From Capsicum annuum (taxonomy: Eukaryota; Streptophyta; Magnoliopsida; Solanales; Solanaceae), in the NCBI RefSeq assembly GCF_002878395.1, contig NW_025861526.1:143247-207246 (forward strand): 64,000 bases of DNA. Reading direction: 5' to 3'. The notes under the pieces were generated by a model that made no database searches, had not been told where the DNA came from, and saw only the letters and a list, made by a program, of their open reading frames with translations. A program made the translations under genes and the position numbers. Of the stretch, positions 1 through 11,400 are shown one piece after another; positions within the stretch are counted from its first letter, which is position 1; each line of letters opens with the position of its first letter.

Positions 1-530
1 TCGTCACCCCATCAAAGTGACATATTTAATATTGGTCATCCATCTTTCAATGAGACACATTGGGTTGTCACCCCCGTTCAAAGTGACATGTTACATTCTA
101 TATTGGTCGTCTATTTTTTAATGACACATTAGATCATCACCCTATTTAAGTGGCATGTTACATTTTTAATGAGATACATTGGGTTGTTGCCCCGTTTAAA
201 GTTATATATTACAGTCGTCCACCTTTCAATACGACACATTTGGGTCGACACCTTATTAAAGTGATATGTTAGGTTGTCCGCCTTTCAATGAGACATATTC
301 GATCGTCACTTCATTCAAAGTGATGCATTATATTAAAAATAAGTCATCCGTCTTTCAATGAGATGCATTGGGTCATCATCCCATTCAAAGTGGCACATAT
401 ATTCAAGATAGGTAGTCCTCCTTTCAATAAGACACGTTGGATCGTTACTCCATTCAAAGTGACATATTACATTCAAAATAGGTCGTCTGACTTTCAATGA
501 GACATGTTGGACCGTCACTACATTCAAAGT
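1..530. repeat. Degenerate tandem repeat array, ~50-70 bp unit, about nine copies
   Basis: A unit built around CGTCACCCCATTCAAAGTGA, followed by a weakly conserved AT stretch and then CTTTCAATGAGACACATTGG, recurs with starts near 1, 65, 133, 184, 245, 303, 373, 442 and 512. The last three periods are close to 70 bp. Earlier units carry internal deletions of about 5-20 bp. The array is open at the left window edge, so its full size is unknown. No coding potential is credible: a short minus-strand frame at 333-527 only translates the repeat. It may be a small satellite or the internal repeat of a transposon terminus. Confidence 0.85.
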
Positions 531-1503
531 GATTGTGCAAATTGATTCATCAACTATCTCAGCACACCATGTTCGAACAGGTTTGCACCAATTTATGCTT
601 GTTTAACACTACATTTACAACTAATTGTTTGTTTAAGTTGTCATCGAGAACATCTAAAAGGATGAAATTCTCAAATCAAAAGCACAGGTGTGGACGACTC
701 CTAAAAGGATACACCACATTGTGGAACTTTTTCGTAGCAGCAAACTAGGACATAGTATGAAGAGAAATATCAAACTCTTCAGATGCGAGCTGATAGACGA
801 CTTTCACCACCATCAAACTACACCCTTATCAAAAGGCATATGGGTATTTTGGGATGTTTTTGGTTTCAGTTTCACCTCTGGGGCAGCTCTAAACTCGCAT
901 CAGAGGTATTCTTTCTCTTCCTTAAAAATCAGGTGACAACATACCTAGAGCTTTGGAAATTATGTCCATGTAGCTCTTAGTTGCGGGTGTAAAGGGCCCC
1001 ATATTCATGATTGAGATAAATTCAAGCATCTTTTCCATAACTCGATATATTTGTCACTCATCTATAAGTCATAGGTTGCCTAAAAAGACTATCTTGTTTA
1101 CCGATCGAGTCAAACTACAAGCAGTCTGATTTCCCAAATCATTGGAATATGTAGACTAGGCTCTATGTAGAAAACCCAACTGCATTCCAACCTTTTCTAT
1201 CCTCTTATTCCACAGCTCTTCAGTTTCATCAAAATTTGAAAACTTAAATAGCTTGTGATTTCTTTGAAAATCATTCTTTAAAAACAAGATTTATAAACTA
1301 CAAGTGGCCTGAATTCTCATGTAACTTGAGATATGTAGGAAACTTGATATTGAGGTTCGGCCATAGCTCCCAAAACTTGTGCGAAAACTAGTCTCATCTG
1401 AGAGATGAATTTGTGGTCGAAAAAATATTAGGAACGTCAAACTCCCTTTTTCTAGAGTTACTTCCATCCACCCTAACCAAAGGAACTGGGCAGTTGTTGA
1501 CAT
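531..1503. other. Unassigned AT-rich sequence
   Basis: Short frames occur on both strands (for example + 533-748 and - 1291-1503). None shows a domain that I recognise, codon bias, or splice-linked continuity. The stretch may be the decayed remains of a transposon or gene. I see no tRNA, repeat or terminal structure in it. Confidence 0.4.
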
Positions 1504-2560
1504 CTAATTTTTGCCCTCCATGACTGAGTTCAATTTCGAGTTTCTTTAATTCTAAATAAAATTACAATATTTATTTTATCTAAATAAGATCTTTCCAAAA
1601 TATTTATCTAGGTAATTTTAGTCGTTTTAAATAATGATTATGTGATTTTGTATTTTCATATACAAAGTCATATAATTTTACGAAAATTAAATATGGATTC
1701 AAATGAATAAAATCTTGTTTTGAAAAAATATTTTTTTGATTTTATTTAATCAAGAAGCTCAAGATTTGAATTGGTTGTTAATTCGTTTCACATATTGTTT
1801 CAATTTAGTCAATTTATTAAATTAAAACTTAATTGAAAACCAAATTAATCATAATTACAATGCAAATCATCAATTGAATTTTAATTAGACTAAAGTTTAA
1901 ATATAATTGTCTAAATTCTCATTTTTGACTATTTAATAAATGGCCTAAATCCCTAAATCCGTAATTCCTTATTTAACCCACCAGCCCATAACATACAACA
2001 ACCAATTTCCCTTACCCTTTTAGCAACCGCCAGACCTAATCTGTCACTGACCCGGCCCGATCTCCCCCTTTAATTTCTCCTCAGCCCAAACAGCTTCCAC
2101 TAAACAGTATCAAAACAACTACAACAACCAACCCAACAAAATCAGCCAACACTAGGCCCTAATAATAGATTCCTACCCGGCCCATTCTTCCCTTCTCTTA
2201 ACAGCAAAACAATGATCGTATCAACAATGGCACCAGCAACATAACAATGCATCAACAGCTGTACAGACCGAACATCAACAATGAACAAATTAGTAACAGA
2301 AATTTCAACAGCTACGATCAGCCAGCAATGGCTGTCAACAAAACAACCATAACAATAGCCTCGACATCCACCAACGTCAAAACTAGCGGTTTCTATTCTT
2401 TTTACACTTTTACCCCTCCGTACAGCCGATAAAGGCTAGAGAATCACCAACTTTTTCCTTTCTCAGAACTTGTTCATCCATTGTCAGCAATGGTACAATG
2501 GATACAATAAATTCAAATTTGAAATTCAACATTTGAAATCGTAAAACCCTAATTCTTTCC
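1504..2560. other. Unassigned sequence: AT-rich part, then a CA/AAC-rich part
   Basis: Roughly 1504-1960 is very AT-rich. From about 1970 to 2420 composition shifts to CA-rich text with many AACAACA and CAGC words, similar to the region upstream of transcription starts in some plant LTRs. It precedes the TATA-like box near 2563 and may be its upstream region. No coding exon was recognised. Confidence 0.35.
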
Positions 2561-2562
2561 CA

Positions 2563-2570
2563 TATAAATA
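2563..2570 (+). promoter_or_regulatory. Possible TATA box (TATAAATA)
   Basis: CATATAAATAGAGG lies just downstream of an AACCCTAATTC stretch and upstream of a G-rich leader. This is a good plant TATA context. No gene or recognised LTR boundary follows, so it may be the promoter of a decayed retroelement or gene. The call rests on motif shape only. Confidence 0.35.
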
Positions 2571-2573
2571 GAG

Positions 2574-4180
2574 GTTGGGGGTTAGAGGTGAAGGGGGGAT
2601 TTTTGGGGAAAAATTGGGGCTTCTGGAGATGCGTGTCTCTAACCTCATGCAACTAAAATTCTGGTGAAATCAAGTAAAATCCAGTGCTGGAAACTTTATC
2701 GTTATAGGCTTGTCGTCCCATTCACTCTGGAAAAAGGTAAACACATTTTTCACTTTTAAATTTCCTCATCGTTCCTTCTTCGTCTTCGTGCAAGTAGTGT
2801 AATTGTGGGATTATATGTTGTAGCAGCTTTGAAGGCTATAGGGTCTTTGTGATTTTGTTGATCCGTTATTTGAAACAATTTGGTTGTGATTTTGTTGAGC
2901 CAATTTTGGCCTGTTCTTGGTTTATTTGATACAATTGATGTATTCTTAAATCAATCATGATCCTTATTTAGTCGGGTTCATTAATGTTCGGAGAATTGGT
3001 CATTTCTATTTGATTAGAATATTATTATAGTGGTGATCCAATTATAAGTGTTAAACTATCTACTTTTCCAGCAACTTTTTGCCTTGGTTTTAATCATTTC
3101 CCCTTTCCCAACATGGTTAAGTCTGTTGATTAGAATGTTTTTGTGAAATGAGTTTTATATCAAGCTAGGAGGTTTCTATTTGGTTTCCTTTTTATGAAGA
3201 ATCTGACTGTTTCAAATATGTTTAGAGCCTCCATTTTTCTAAAAAATATATTTGAGTAAGGTTGTTGTCTCCTGCTTACAGGAATAGAGAATGGAGGTTA
3301 TAAATATGCAATTGGACCATCTTCGTTTGATGTATGCGAATTCAAATTGTTTTGATCCGTAGAAGTTGTCATGGGGCACGAATATAAGCTGCCCATTTTA
3401 CCCCAAAATTAGTTTGTTTGTGCATAAGCTTAACACATTTTTCCATTAAAACTATTTTAGATGGTTGATCTACCATATCATATGAATTACTTAGTAAAAT
3501 AACTTTGACAATCTTTTTATAGTATGTTTCTTTTTCATTTAGACGAAATCAATGGTCGCCTTATGTTGTGATTTCTTTCCTTCTTTGTAATAACTTAAGT
3601 CAATATTTTGGGTGCTATCTTGATGAGTGCAAGCATCTGTATAATTCATTTCATTTTAAAGAAATTGATGTTTTCTTCTTCATCACATCATTGAGTAAAT
3701 GTTATATGTATTTCTCCCCTTTTAAGTTATGTGTTAAGAGCACTTGAATAGTTACTAATTTTTGTTTTCCTCTCTCTTTTTATGTGTTAATTTCCTCATT
3801 TTAAAGAAATTGATGTTTTTTTCTTCATCGCCCCTGCATTTCCTCGAGACCAAAACCATCCTTACTCGAGTCAAAAATCTTCATCAAAATTTGTCCAGGG
3901 GCTAGTATATATTCGTATACAGTATATATACACCGAAATAGTTGCAGTTTTACGCTATTATACATGCGAATGACAATATAGTGCCAAACATGCTGATTTC
4001 TACATTGATATATGGCGTATACGCAATGGTATACCTAAAAATGCAGAAAAAATAAGACTGATATACACATAGCATACACATCTGAAAGAGGATTAAAAGG
4101 GGGTCATTTAAATAGGCCTAAAACCAATGTTTTCCAGATTTGAAAATGGGCTAAAAAGGGGCCCAAAATCCAACTTCAAT
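2574..4180. other. Unassigned transcribed-looking leader and AT-rich DNA
   Basis: The text after the TATA-like box reads like a 5' leader plus intron: G-rich to about 2620, then a T-rich region with a GTAAAC junction near 2737. No frame longer than a few dozen codons matches a family I know. Around 3900-4070 there is a cluster of GTATAC/TATATAC words. No gene is supported. Confidence 0.35.
3651..3829. repeat. Direct repeat pair of ~34 bp, 145 bp apart
   Basis: TCATTTTAAAGAAATTGATG followed by a T-rich run and CTTCATC occurs at 3651-3684 and again at 3796-3829. The copies differ by about one inserted T. This is a local duplication with no visible function. Confidence 0.7.
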
Positions 4181-5242
4181 TCTTGTATGGAAAAAAATAC
4201 ATAAAATAGAATACTTAAGTATTAAATTACAAAAAATAACAATACTTTTATCAAATTACATTTTATAGCATATGTTTTGTAATTTTGTAGCAACAGTTTA
4301 CAAAAATACAAAATACATATAGATCATAAGGGCAGTAAAAATCATATGTATTTATATTTTTGTAGCAACAACTTGCAAAAATTCAAAATACAACTTGCTA
4401 TATTATGTAATTATGAAACTATTGTTGTGAAACTCATAATTAAGGGGATAAATCTGATTTACCTAAATTTAAGGGATAAGGAATCAGTAAATGTATCCCT
4501 ATTTCTTAAATTACATCATTTAATTACCTGATATTAATTATTGTATGAGTGAAAAGAGTAACGGAAATTTGAATTTCAAAAACAAAAACTCTTAAACATT
4601 ACCTCTAATTGTCTTCTTTTCTGATTTACTATTCTGGGAAAAAAATATTTGCTCGTAATTTATTGTGAGAAAAAAAATGAACATCCCAATATTGTTGCGT
4701 CATTTCGGTGTATGAAAGACGGAAATAAGTTTTAAAGCATACAAAAGTGATGCCATTGTTGTTTCGGAAAGTATTAACTTTGTGAAGTTGGTTGCGACAA
4801 TCGCGATGGAATTGGGTATTGATGATGTTCGGAAAAAATTGAAGTAAAATACATTATTGATGGTAATTCTTCTCCAATTATCATAAGAAATGATAATGGA
4901 GTGAAGGTTTATATTGACTTAAAGAAACAATGTTCTGGGCTTATAAGTATTCCGTTATGTATAACAACTTCCAACTAATCGATTAAAGATATCGAGTTTG
5001 ATAGCGAAACTGGGGCTGTAATGTGTATTGAAGGTAGTGAATCTGATTCGGTTGCTTTAACTGTCGTTGAAACGCAGAATGAGTATTCATTATACATTCT
5101 AGAATTTAAAGTTAATAACTTCATTACTGATTGCAAGAACACTGAAATAAAAGTGAACCAACTTTATAAGGATAAGCAAACTTTGGTATCGGTTATGGAA
5201 AAATATACAATATCAAATGGCTTTAACACCTTTACTAAATGA

Positions 5243-5526
5243 TCTGACAAATAAAGGTACGAAATAAATTATTATTTTTTATTTGTAGATGTTGTGAAGG
5301 ATGTTGTGTTGTAATAGCATTTGTTTAAGGAGTTTTATTATTGACTTTAGTTTCTGGCTTTGCTATTTGCACAAAATAGAGTTACATTTACGATGTATAA
5401 TATTCCATCATACATTCATTCGAATGTATAATAAAATTTTAACAATTTAGTTATGATATTTTTATTTAAATTATAGATTTTATATGTATGTTAATAAATT
5501 GATGACATATTTTAAAATTGTAACTT
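5243..5526 (+). other. Probable intron or decayed gap within the transposase
   Basis: AT-rich, with stops in all frames, it separates the linker and zinc-binding segments that are contiguous in related proteins. It contains an imperfect palindrome around ACATTCATTCGAATGTATAA (near 5412-5431), one of several such words in this element. The acceptor near 5526 is plausible (TTCAG). The donor is not certain. Confidence 0.45.
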
Positions 5527-5711
5527 CAGCTATGTGTTACATTGCCGTGTCAAAGATTGTAAATGGATCCTGAAGGCGTATTTGATGAATCATTCAGAAA
5601 TCTTTATGATAAAGACATTTGATTCGGAACATAGTTGCAGCCTAAGTGATAGAGTACTGAATAATTTAGTTGCAACAACAGCTTTTTTCAGTGAGTTTAC
5701 TGCACCAAAGT

Positions 5712-5795
5712 TAATTAATTATAAGAGAATACACACACCGACAGACATAATTGTAATTAATTATAAGAGAATACACACACCGACAGACATAATTG
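5712..5795 (+). repeat. 42-bp perfect in-frame tandem duplication inside the transposase
   Basis: Copies at 5712-5753 and 5754-5795 are identical and add 14 residues (INYKRIHTPTDII repeated) between the zinc-binding segment and the DDE domain. Forty-two is a multiple of three, so the frame is kept. Related transposases carry one such helix-turn segment here. The duplication is young compared with the stops around it. Confidence 0.95.
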
Positions 5796-6138
5796 AAGAG
5801 ATGAAGGTCGTCTACGGTGTTGATATTAACTATATGATGGCTTGGCGGGCAAAATAAAAGACAATTGTGATGCTTAGAGGTGGACCAGTTGATGAATATC
5901 AAAAAATACTCCGTTATATATATATGTAGAACCAGGTATATCCTGGATCATGCATTCGGATCCATAGGGCATTAGATAACGAGTTTAAATACTTGTTTAT
6001 TGCCTTACATCCCATGATAAGGGGGTTTAAATTTTGTAGTTCAGTAGTAGTTATAGATGGTGCACATTTAAGCGAGCCATATCAAGGAATGTTTGTATCG
6101 ACGAGCACTCTTGATGGTACAGGTATTATACTTTGATA

Positions 6139-6235
6139 TATCTACATTTGGTATTTTAGCATTGTGCATGCATTCTAGCTGATTATATGTTGCTCTAGTA
6201 AGAATACGTTATTAATATGTACTACGCAAGAAGTT
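6139..6235. other. Junction between transposase remnant and tandem array
   Basis: The transposase frame ends with TGA at 6136-6138. Unrelated AT-rich sequence follows with no sign of the second half of the DDE domain. It marks the left edge of the inferred internal deletion. Confidence 0.4.
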
Positions 6236-6860
6236 GAATGAATGATCTGTTACCACTACATCTATATAATGTGATTATACACTTCATAACATGTATGATA
6301 TTTATTCATACAACAGATTCTAATGCATATGTTTTAGTTATTATTATGTACTGGGAATGTTCATTAATGTATGATATGTTAACATAACATGTATAAAATT
6401 AGATTATATGCAATACTACATGTATAATTTTTATTCATAAAATGATACTACATGCAACAAAGAACAGGAATGTATGATCTGTTAGAATTACCTGTTTAAA
6501 ATGTGATTCTACATCACACCACATGTATGATATGTAACTATACAATAGGTTCTATGTATTATGTATTTTAATTGTACAACAGATTCTAATGCATAAGTTT
6601 TAGTTATTATTATGTATTGATAATTGACATGAATGTATGATATGATAACATAACATGTAAAAAATGTGATTATATATCATACCACATATATGAAATTGTG
6701 TCATAAAACAAATTCGTAGTCATATATTTTAGTTATTATTATGTTTTCAACAAAGAACATTATTATATGAGCTGTTATAATTAAATGTATAAAAAGTGAT
6801 TCTACATCACACCATATGTATGCTATGTAATCATACAATATATTGTATGTATTCTATAAC
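6236..6860. repeat. Decayed tandem array, about five units of ~105-150 bp
   Basis: Units begin near 6236, 6355, 6469, 6622 and 6758. They share, in order, a GAATGTATGATCTGTTA-like start, AATGTGATTCTACATCACACC, ACATGTATGATATGTAA, CAACAGATTCTAATGCATA and GTTTTAGTTATTATTATGTA (the last near 6335, 6598 and 6715). The array lies exactly between the truncated 3' ends of the two convergent genes. Confidence 0.75.
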
Positions 6861-7717
6861 AATTAGAACATTTTTAGTAAAAGTTTAAATAAGCATGAAA
6901 TTGTTTAGTTTAATTTACCTCGTCATTCCAACACATTTTGGGTTGCGACATCAAGTAGAAACAATTCTTTGAGAGTGCTTGTGCAACAATAAATTTCAAA
7001 AGAGGATAACCTAATCCTGGAGCATTTTTTAGATAGTGATTGTATGTTTGTTTCTTGTAACATAAACAAGCATTAGACTTAACCAAGGTTTATTCTTATG
7101 TACTATTTTTAATAATTTAGTAGTCTTTCTAAATAACCTACTTTGAACCATGATATTTTAGTAACCCAATTTCAAGCCATTGTGAATAATCGTTGATCAA
7201 TTGATTAGGCAAGTCTTCGGTAATGGTACAGCCATCAAAAGCATACCTCTGCTTCTCTTTATTATCAGAACTGCCCTTATCTTTAAAGCTCGATCCAATT
7301 TTGTGATGTATGGTGACCTGAAAATCTTTGACTTTTTTCTATCTCTTTTTGCAGGTGATTTCTATTTTACTTCACGTGTTTTTGCTGCTTCAAGCTCCCT
7401 TACTTGTGCATCAGGAAAGTCATGTAAAAACTGACTATCTGGAAGTGATCACTGACTTTCCGTCACTAAATTTGGTGTAACAACATCGAATTTATTTGTA
7501 TTCGAAGGTGTTGACATCCCAAATATTAGTGCGTCTAAAACATCTTGAATAGACTCCGATAGTGTGGCATTCACGTCATCCTACAGATTAAAGATTGATT
7601 GTTATGTGTAAAATCAAACATATTAATATTTAACGATAGTGATACCTAAACAGTAGCTACGTTAATGTAGATAGGTTTTTAGTTAAAAACAACATATGAG
7701 CTGTCAAAAAAATACCT

Positions 7718-8529
7718 GCAAATCTTTCACATCAGTACTTTGATGTTTGTTCAATTCGTCAGCACAACATGATTCTTTTGCGGCAATATGCTCATCCTAT
7801 TATAATTAAAATCATTATGTAAGAAAATAAATATGTCAAGGTGCTTTGTAATCTCTATATATAAAAATTGAATATGAATGTATAATAATCTTTATGAATA
7901 TATAAAGTGTTGTAATACATTTAAAATTGATATGTATAACAAATGCACATGTAGTTGTTATATGCTAGTTTAATGTATAACATAATGTTATACATTCAAA
8001 CGAATGTATAATGAAATTGAGGTAGTCTCAAAATAAGATAGTATTACGATGCAAAGAATTCAAAGTAAGACATAGTTCTAGGGGAAAAAAAATTGTAATA
8101 GTGATTTTAAAAACTATACAATGATGAATGAAAAGATGTTTATATAATTTGATATCTGTTAGTCATGAATGTGAATGTATAAGAATGATTGTTTTGAGTT
8201 GATAAACAACATGAGCAACCAAAAAAATACCTCTAAATATATGCTCAGTTCTTTAATACAATCTGTTTTTATTGCAGTATTATGCTCATCCTACATTCAG
8301 TAGCAATACCTCTATTACATCATTATGCTCTTCCTACATTTAGTAACAAGCATCATCCATAAAAGCTTAGTCAAAGTAATACGTAGTTGAATGAAAAAAT
8401 ATACACCAGTGATTTAAAATTGATAAGTATAACAAATGCATATGAATTTGTTATATGATGATTTAATGTATAACATAATGTTATACATTCGAATGAATGT
8501 ATAATTATACTAAAATAGTCTCAAAATAA
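7718..8529 (-). repeat. Intragenic duplication of exon plus intron (~300 bp unit)
   Basis: The intron block 7920-8035 matches 8413-8529 (shared TTTAAAATTGATA, ACAAATGCA, CATAATGTTATACATTC and TAGTCTCAAAATAA) with few differences. The exon to its left is also duplicated: 7718-7799 encodes DEHIAAKESC... and 8233-8292 encodes DEHNTAIKTDC.... A 24-nt micro-exon at 8313-8336 (EEHNDVIE) and a weaker relative at 8692-8775 look like further copies. All but the last have a clean AG acceptor and GTATT donor. Confidence 0.8.
7988..8012. repeat. Imperfect palindrome TTATACATTC..GAATGTATAA (copy in 3' intron)
   Basis: TTATACATTCAAACGAATGTATAA reads as a 10-bp inverted repeat around a short centre. Sister copies sit at about 8480-8505 (with an extra GAAT) and 5411-5432. 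The half-site word ATGTATAA is scattered at least twenty times between 5390 and 12180. Confidence 0.7.
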
Positions 8530-10129
8530 AAGAACATTTTTTTTCTAAAATATGCTATTAGTATTAATAATGTATAACATATCAATATACATTCAAATGT
8601 ATGTGTAATAATTCTGTAAAAGCCTAGAAGTAAAGCGTTTTAAAATATTGATATTCATCTAAGAACAAACCAACATGATAGACAAAAATGTACCGATTAT
8701 CTTCCATATCAGTAATGTGTGTGTTCTTTGATTCTTCTTCATGTCCCTCTTCTTGATCATTTATATGATCATCTTACAAAAAATTGACAAGTGGATATCT
8801 GTACATTTAATCAAATTTATATAATGATGAATGAAAATATTTTTATAATTTGATATCTACATTGTATAACCATATTTATGCATATCATATATATACCTTC
8901 TGATCGAATTGAATCTTAGCTATTGTTGGACATTCAGTATGAATGTGGACACAATCTTGGATCTCTGTTTCTAAAGGTTCAAGTACTGATGGTTCATTAT
9001 TTGTTATGTGAATGACTGGTCCCGTGTACTTATCTTCATGTTGTATAAGAATCAAACAAAAATAGGTTAAGATGTTGGAGATATACAGATTTATGGTAAT
9101 ATGCCAATTTAATTTAGATTAACATTACCGGCAAATCATTCTTATAAACACTGACATTTATTTTTTATCCTTCTGCTGCACCTTCTTGTTGATGAATAAT
9201 TTTCTCCTCCTATATTTCACGAATAATACTAATGTATGAGTATTTGTTCAAAGTATTAAAAATTTGAATGAAATTTTTTTTATACCGGAGATTCTTTATT
9301 CAATACTTTAAAGACCTCATCAGGTATATTGGAGATTAGTATTTTCAGCTCAGCAATTTTTTCATTCACCTTATAATGTACAGATAAATAATAAGATATT
9401 AGAAAAAAGTAATGGTTTTTTAAAATTAAAATTTGTGAATAAGAAAATTAACTTACATATGTTTTGATGTAACTCTTTATCTGCTCCATATCTAAATTAG
9501 ACTTAGAAGTCCCTTCAGGCATTGTGGAAGATGAAGGAACAGACTTGAGTTGTTCGCGCTCAGGAGACACACCAATTTCTACTTGATGACGATGATCAAA
9601 ATCAATCACATGAATTTGTAGTTAATCTATTAATTGTAAAAAAATTTAGAAAACATACCAGACACATGACGTACTGAATGAGAACTTGTTGATTTCTTTC
9701 CATCTATCGCAGCTGGACTAACTTCCTGAAACATAATTATTTTTCTTTTTTTGGATGGTTTTTCAGTTGATACAGGTTTAGCTAAACGAGCCTTTCTTAG
9801 AAATTTCTGAGTAGGTGCAGTGGTGAAATCATCATAGTCGTCATCTCCGGTGACAACACGCAATTGATCTTCATCGCCTTCTGTTTGCATTTTTACAGCA
9901 GCAAAAGTAGAAGCAGTAGATATTGGATCAAAAACCAAAAAACCCTCAGAGAAAGACAAATCTAAAGTACGAACTTCTTCGTTTGTAGGCTGTAAATTCT
10001 TGAAAGAACACTGAAAAATTATTTTCAAAATGAAATATTAGAACTTCGATAATGTGAGTATAAAATTAAAATATTTAACATGTTATACAATTACCTTACT
10101 AACATGCCAGACATAAAAGATTCATACTT

Positions 10130-10903
10130 AGGCCTTGTACACTCAACAGACCAGTTAAATATTCTTGGATGATGTTTCCATATCGCAAAGCAGTTTTTTT
10201 ATCTACCGCAGAGCAACACTCAAATATCCAAATATTTAGAGCTTGGGGCATTCCACCCAAAGAATATAACTACTTTGCGACTCTAAAATCCTGCCGCCAT
10301 AAGTTGATCAACTTTTTAAAAGTTATCTTTCCCGATGGAAAGTGTATGTACCGACCATCCTCGACCATTTGTAAGCGAGCTACACTGATTAGTGCTTCTT
10401 TATGATGAGATAACATGAATATATGACCAAAATATAATATTGCAAGGTTCAAAGCATCTTCAGAGTTCTCGAAATTTCCCATCTTCACACATGTTATCAG
10501 TTTTGACCTAGTTATACAACCTCCAAATTCAGGAAAATACTTCGACATCAAAGGGGATTTTGATGATGAAGTATACAAAAACTCATCAATATCACTGGTG
10601 CATTTCAGGCCGGTGATAATGGCAAATTCAAGCATGGTAAATTTTAAAATCTTCCCCTGCACACACACATGTATCTCGTCCTTAATATCTTGTTGGATTT
10701 CTAGCATAAGGATACATTTTAAAATCTGCCCAATTCAGTTGCACTGCGGAAGGTCAAGAAAAATTTCAAATAACGTATTTCTAAATGCCTCATAAACATC
10801 TTCTCCAAAATAAGACTTTATGTTTCCAACAAAACCACGGTTGCATAAGCTCAAAATATGCAAAGAGTGCTTAAGGACTTTATCTATACGATATTTCAGG
10901 CCC
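10130..10903 (-). pseudogene. DUF1985 domain exon
   Basis: The exon opens after an acceptor (TTTTTATTCCAG) with GLKYRIDKVLKHS and runs through FLDLPQCN, a TGA stop (10732-10734), LEIQQDIKDEIHV, KILKFTMLEFAIITGLKC, KMGNFENSEDALNLA, VEDGRYIHFPSGK and FRVAK. A TAG (10267-10269) follows, then SLGGMPQALNIWIFECCS. That order is the standard DUF1985 layout. Apart from two point stops the domain is full length, so decay here is mild compared with the missing protease end. DUF1985 has no established biochemical role. Confidence 0.85.
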
Positions 10904-10929
10904 TGGAATAAAAAAAAATACAATAATTA

Positions 10930-11400
10930 CAGGAAAAGTTACACATGTTTGAGATGCACTAATGTATAATGTTGCATACTAAAATAATTCACATTAAAAA
11001 CATGTATGACATATCAATTATTCAAATGTATAATGTCATTTTATACACTATGATAACTCACTAAATGTATAGTATAAACTAAACCACACAATGCCTGTTA
11101 TGTATAATAAGAATATGGAAAACAATGTATAAAAAGATTTATGTAATAACATTATACATTAATAATCAAATATATGTAATGTATAATGTCAGATTAAACA
11201 CTTCACCTTAAACATATATGACATGTAATGTTGTCAGAATGTATAATAGAACATTATACAAAACGAAAACTTCATAAATGTATAGTAACACACCCAGTTT
11301 CAAATGTCTCTTATATGTAATTAAAACATCCAATGTATAAAAAATGAAATGAATAACATAATAGTAATATTATACATTAGTGTTGCACAAAATTGTATGT
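10930..11400. repeat. Intron rich in ATGTATAAT words
   Basis: This first intron of the captured gene contains ATGTATAA on one strand or the other at roughly 10963, 11027, 11099, 11126, 11181, 11240 and 11335, in otherwise AT-rich text. The spacing is irregular, about 30-95 bp. It shows no coding signal. Confidence 0.6.

Larger units (their letters stand above)
4743..6138 (+). pseudogene. mudrA-like Mutator transposase, 5' half, disrupted
   Basis: Reading frames in order: an N-terminal piece at 4743-4844; a shifted frame to about 4976 containing VKVYIDLKKQ; a frame at 5021-5242 ending in the linker typical of these proteins (NQLYKDKQTLVSVMEKY); after an intron-like gap, a zinc-binding segment at 5534-5857 (C-x4-C-x-W ... 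H-x-C); then 5926-6138. The last piece holds VVVIDGAHL, which carries the first catalytic Asp of the MULE DDE domain. A TAA stop at 5855-5857 follows WRAK, another stop follows RYIYM, and at least one frameshift lies near 4845. The second Asp and the Glu are absent because the gene ends in unrelated tandem repeats. This is a dead transposase; the family call is confident. Confidence 0.85.

Noticed and set aside
1..530. CRISPR-like array
   Set aside because: Units are diverged along their whole length and do not alternate constant repeats with unique spacers; the rest of the window is plant nuclear DNA.
1291..1503. 70-codon minus frame as a gene
   Set aside because: No family recognised, no splice-linked neighbours and no supporting context; it looks like a chance frame.
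10169..10405. Plus-strand frame as a separate gene
   Set aside because: It is antisense to the DUF1985 exon, whose domain motifs read clearly on the minus strand.
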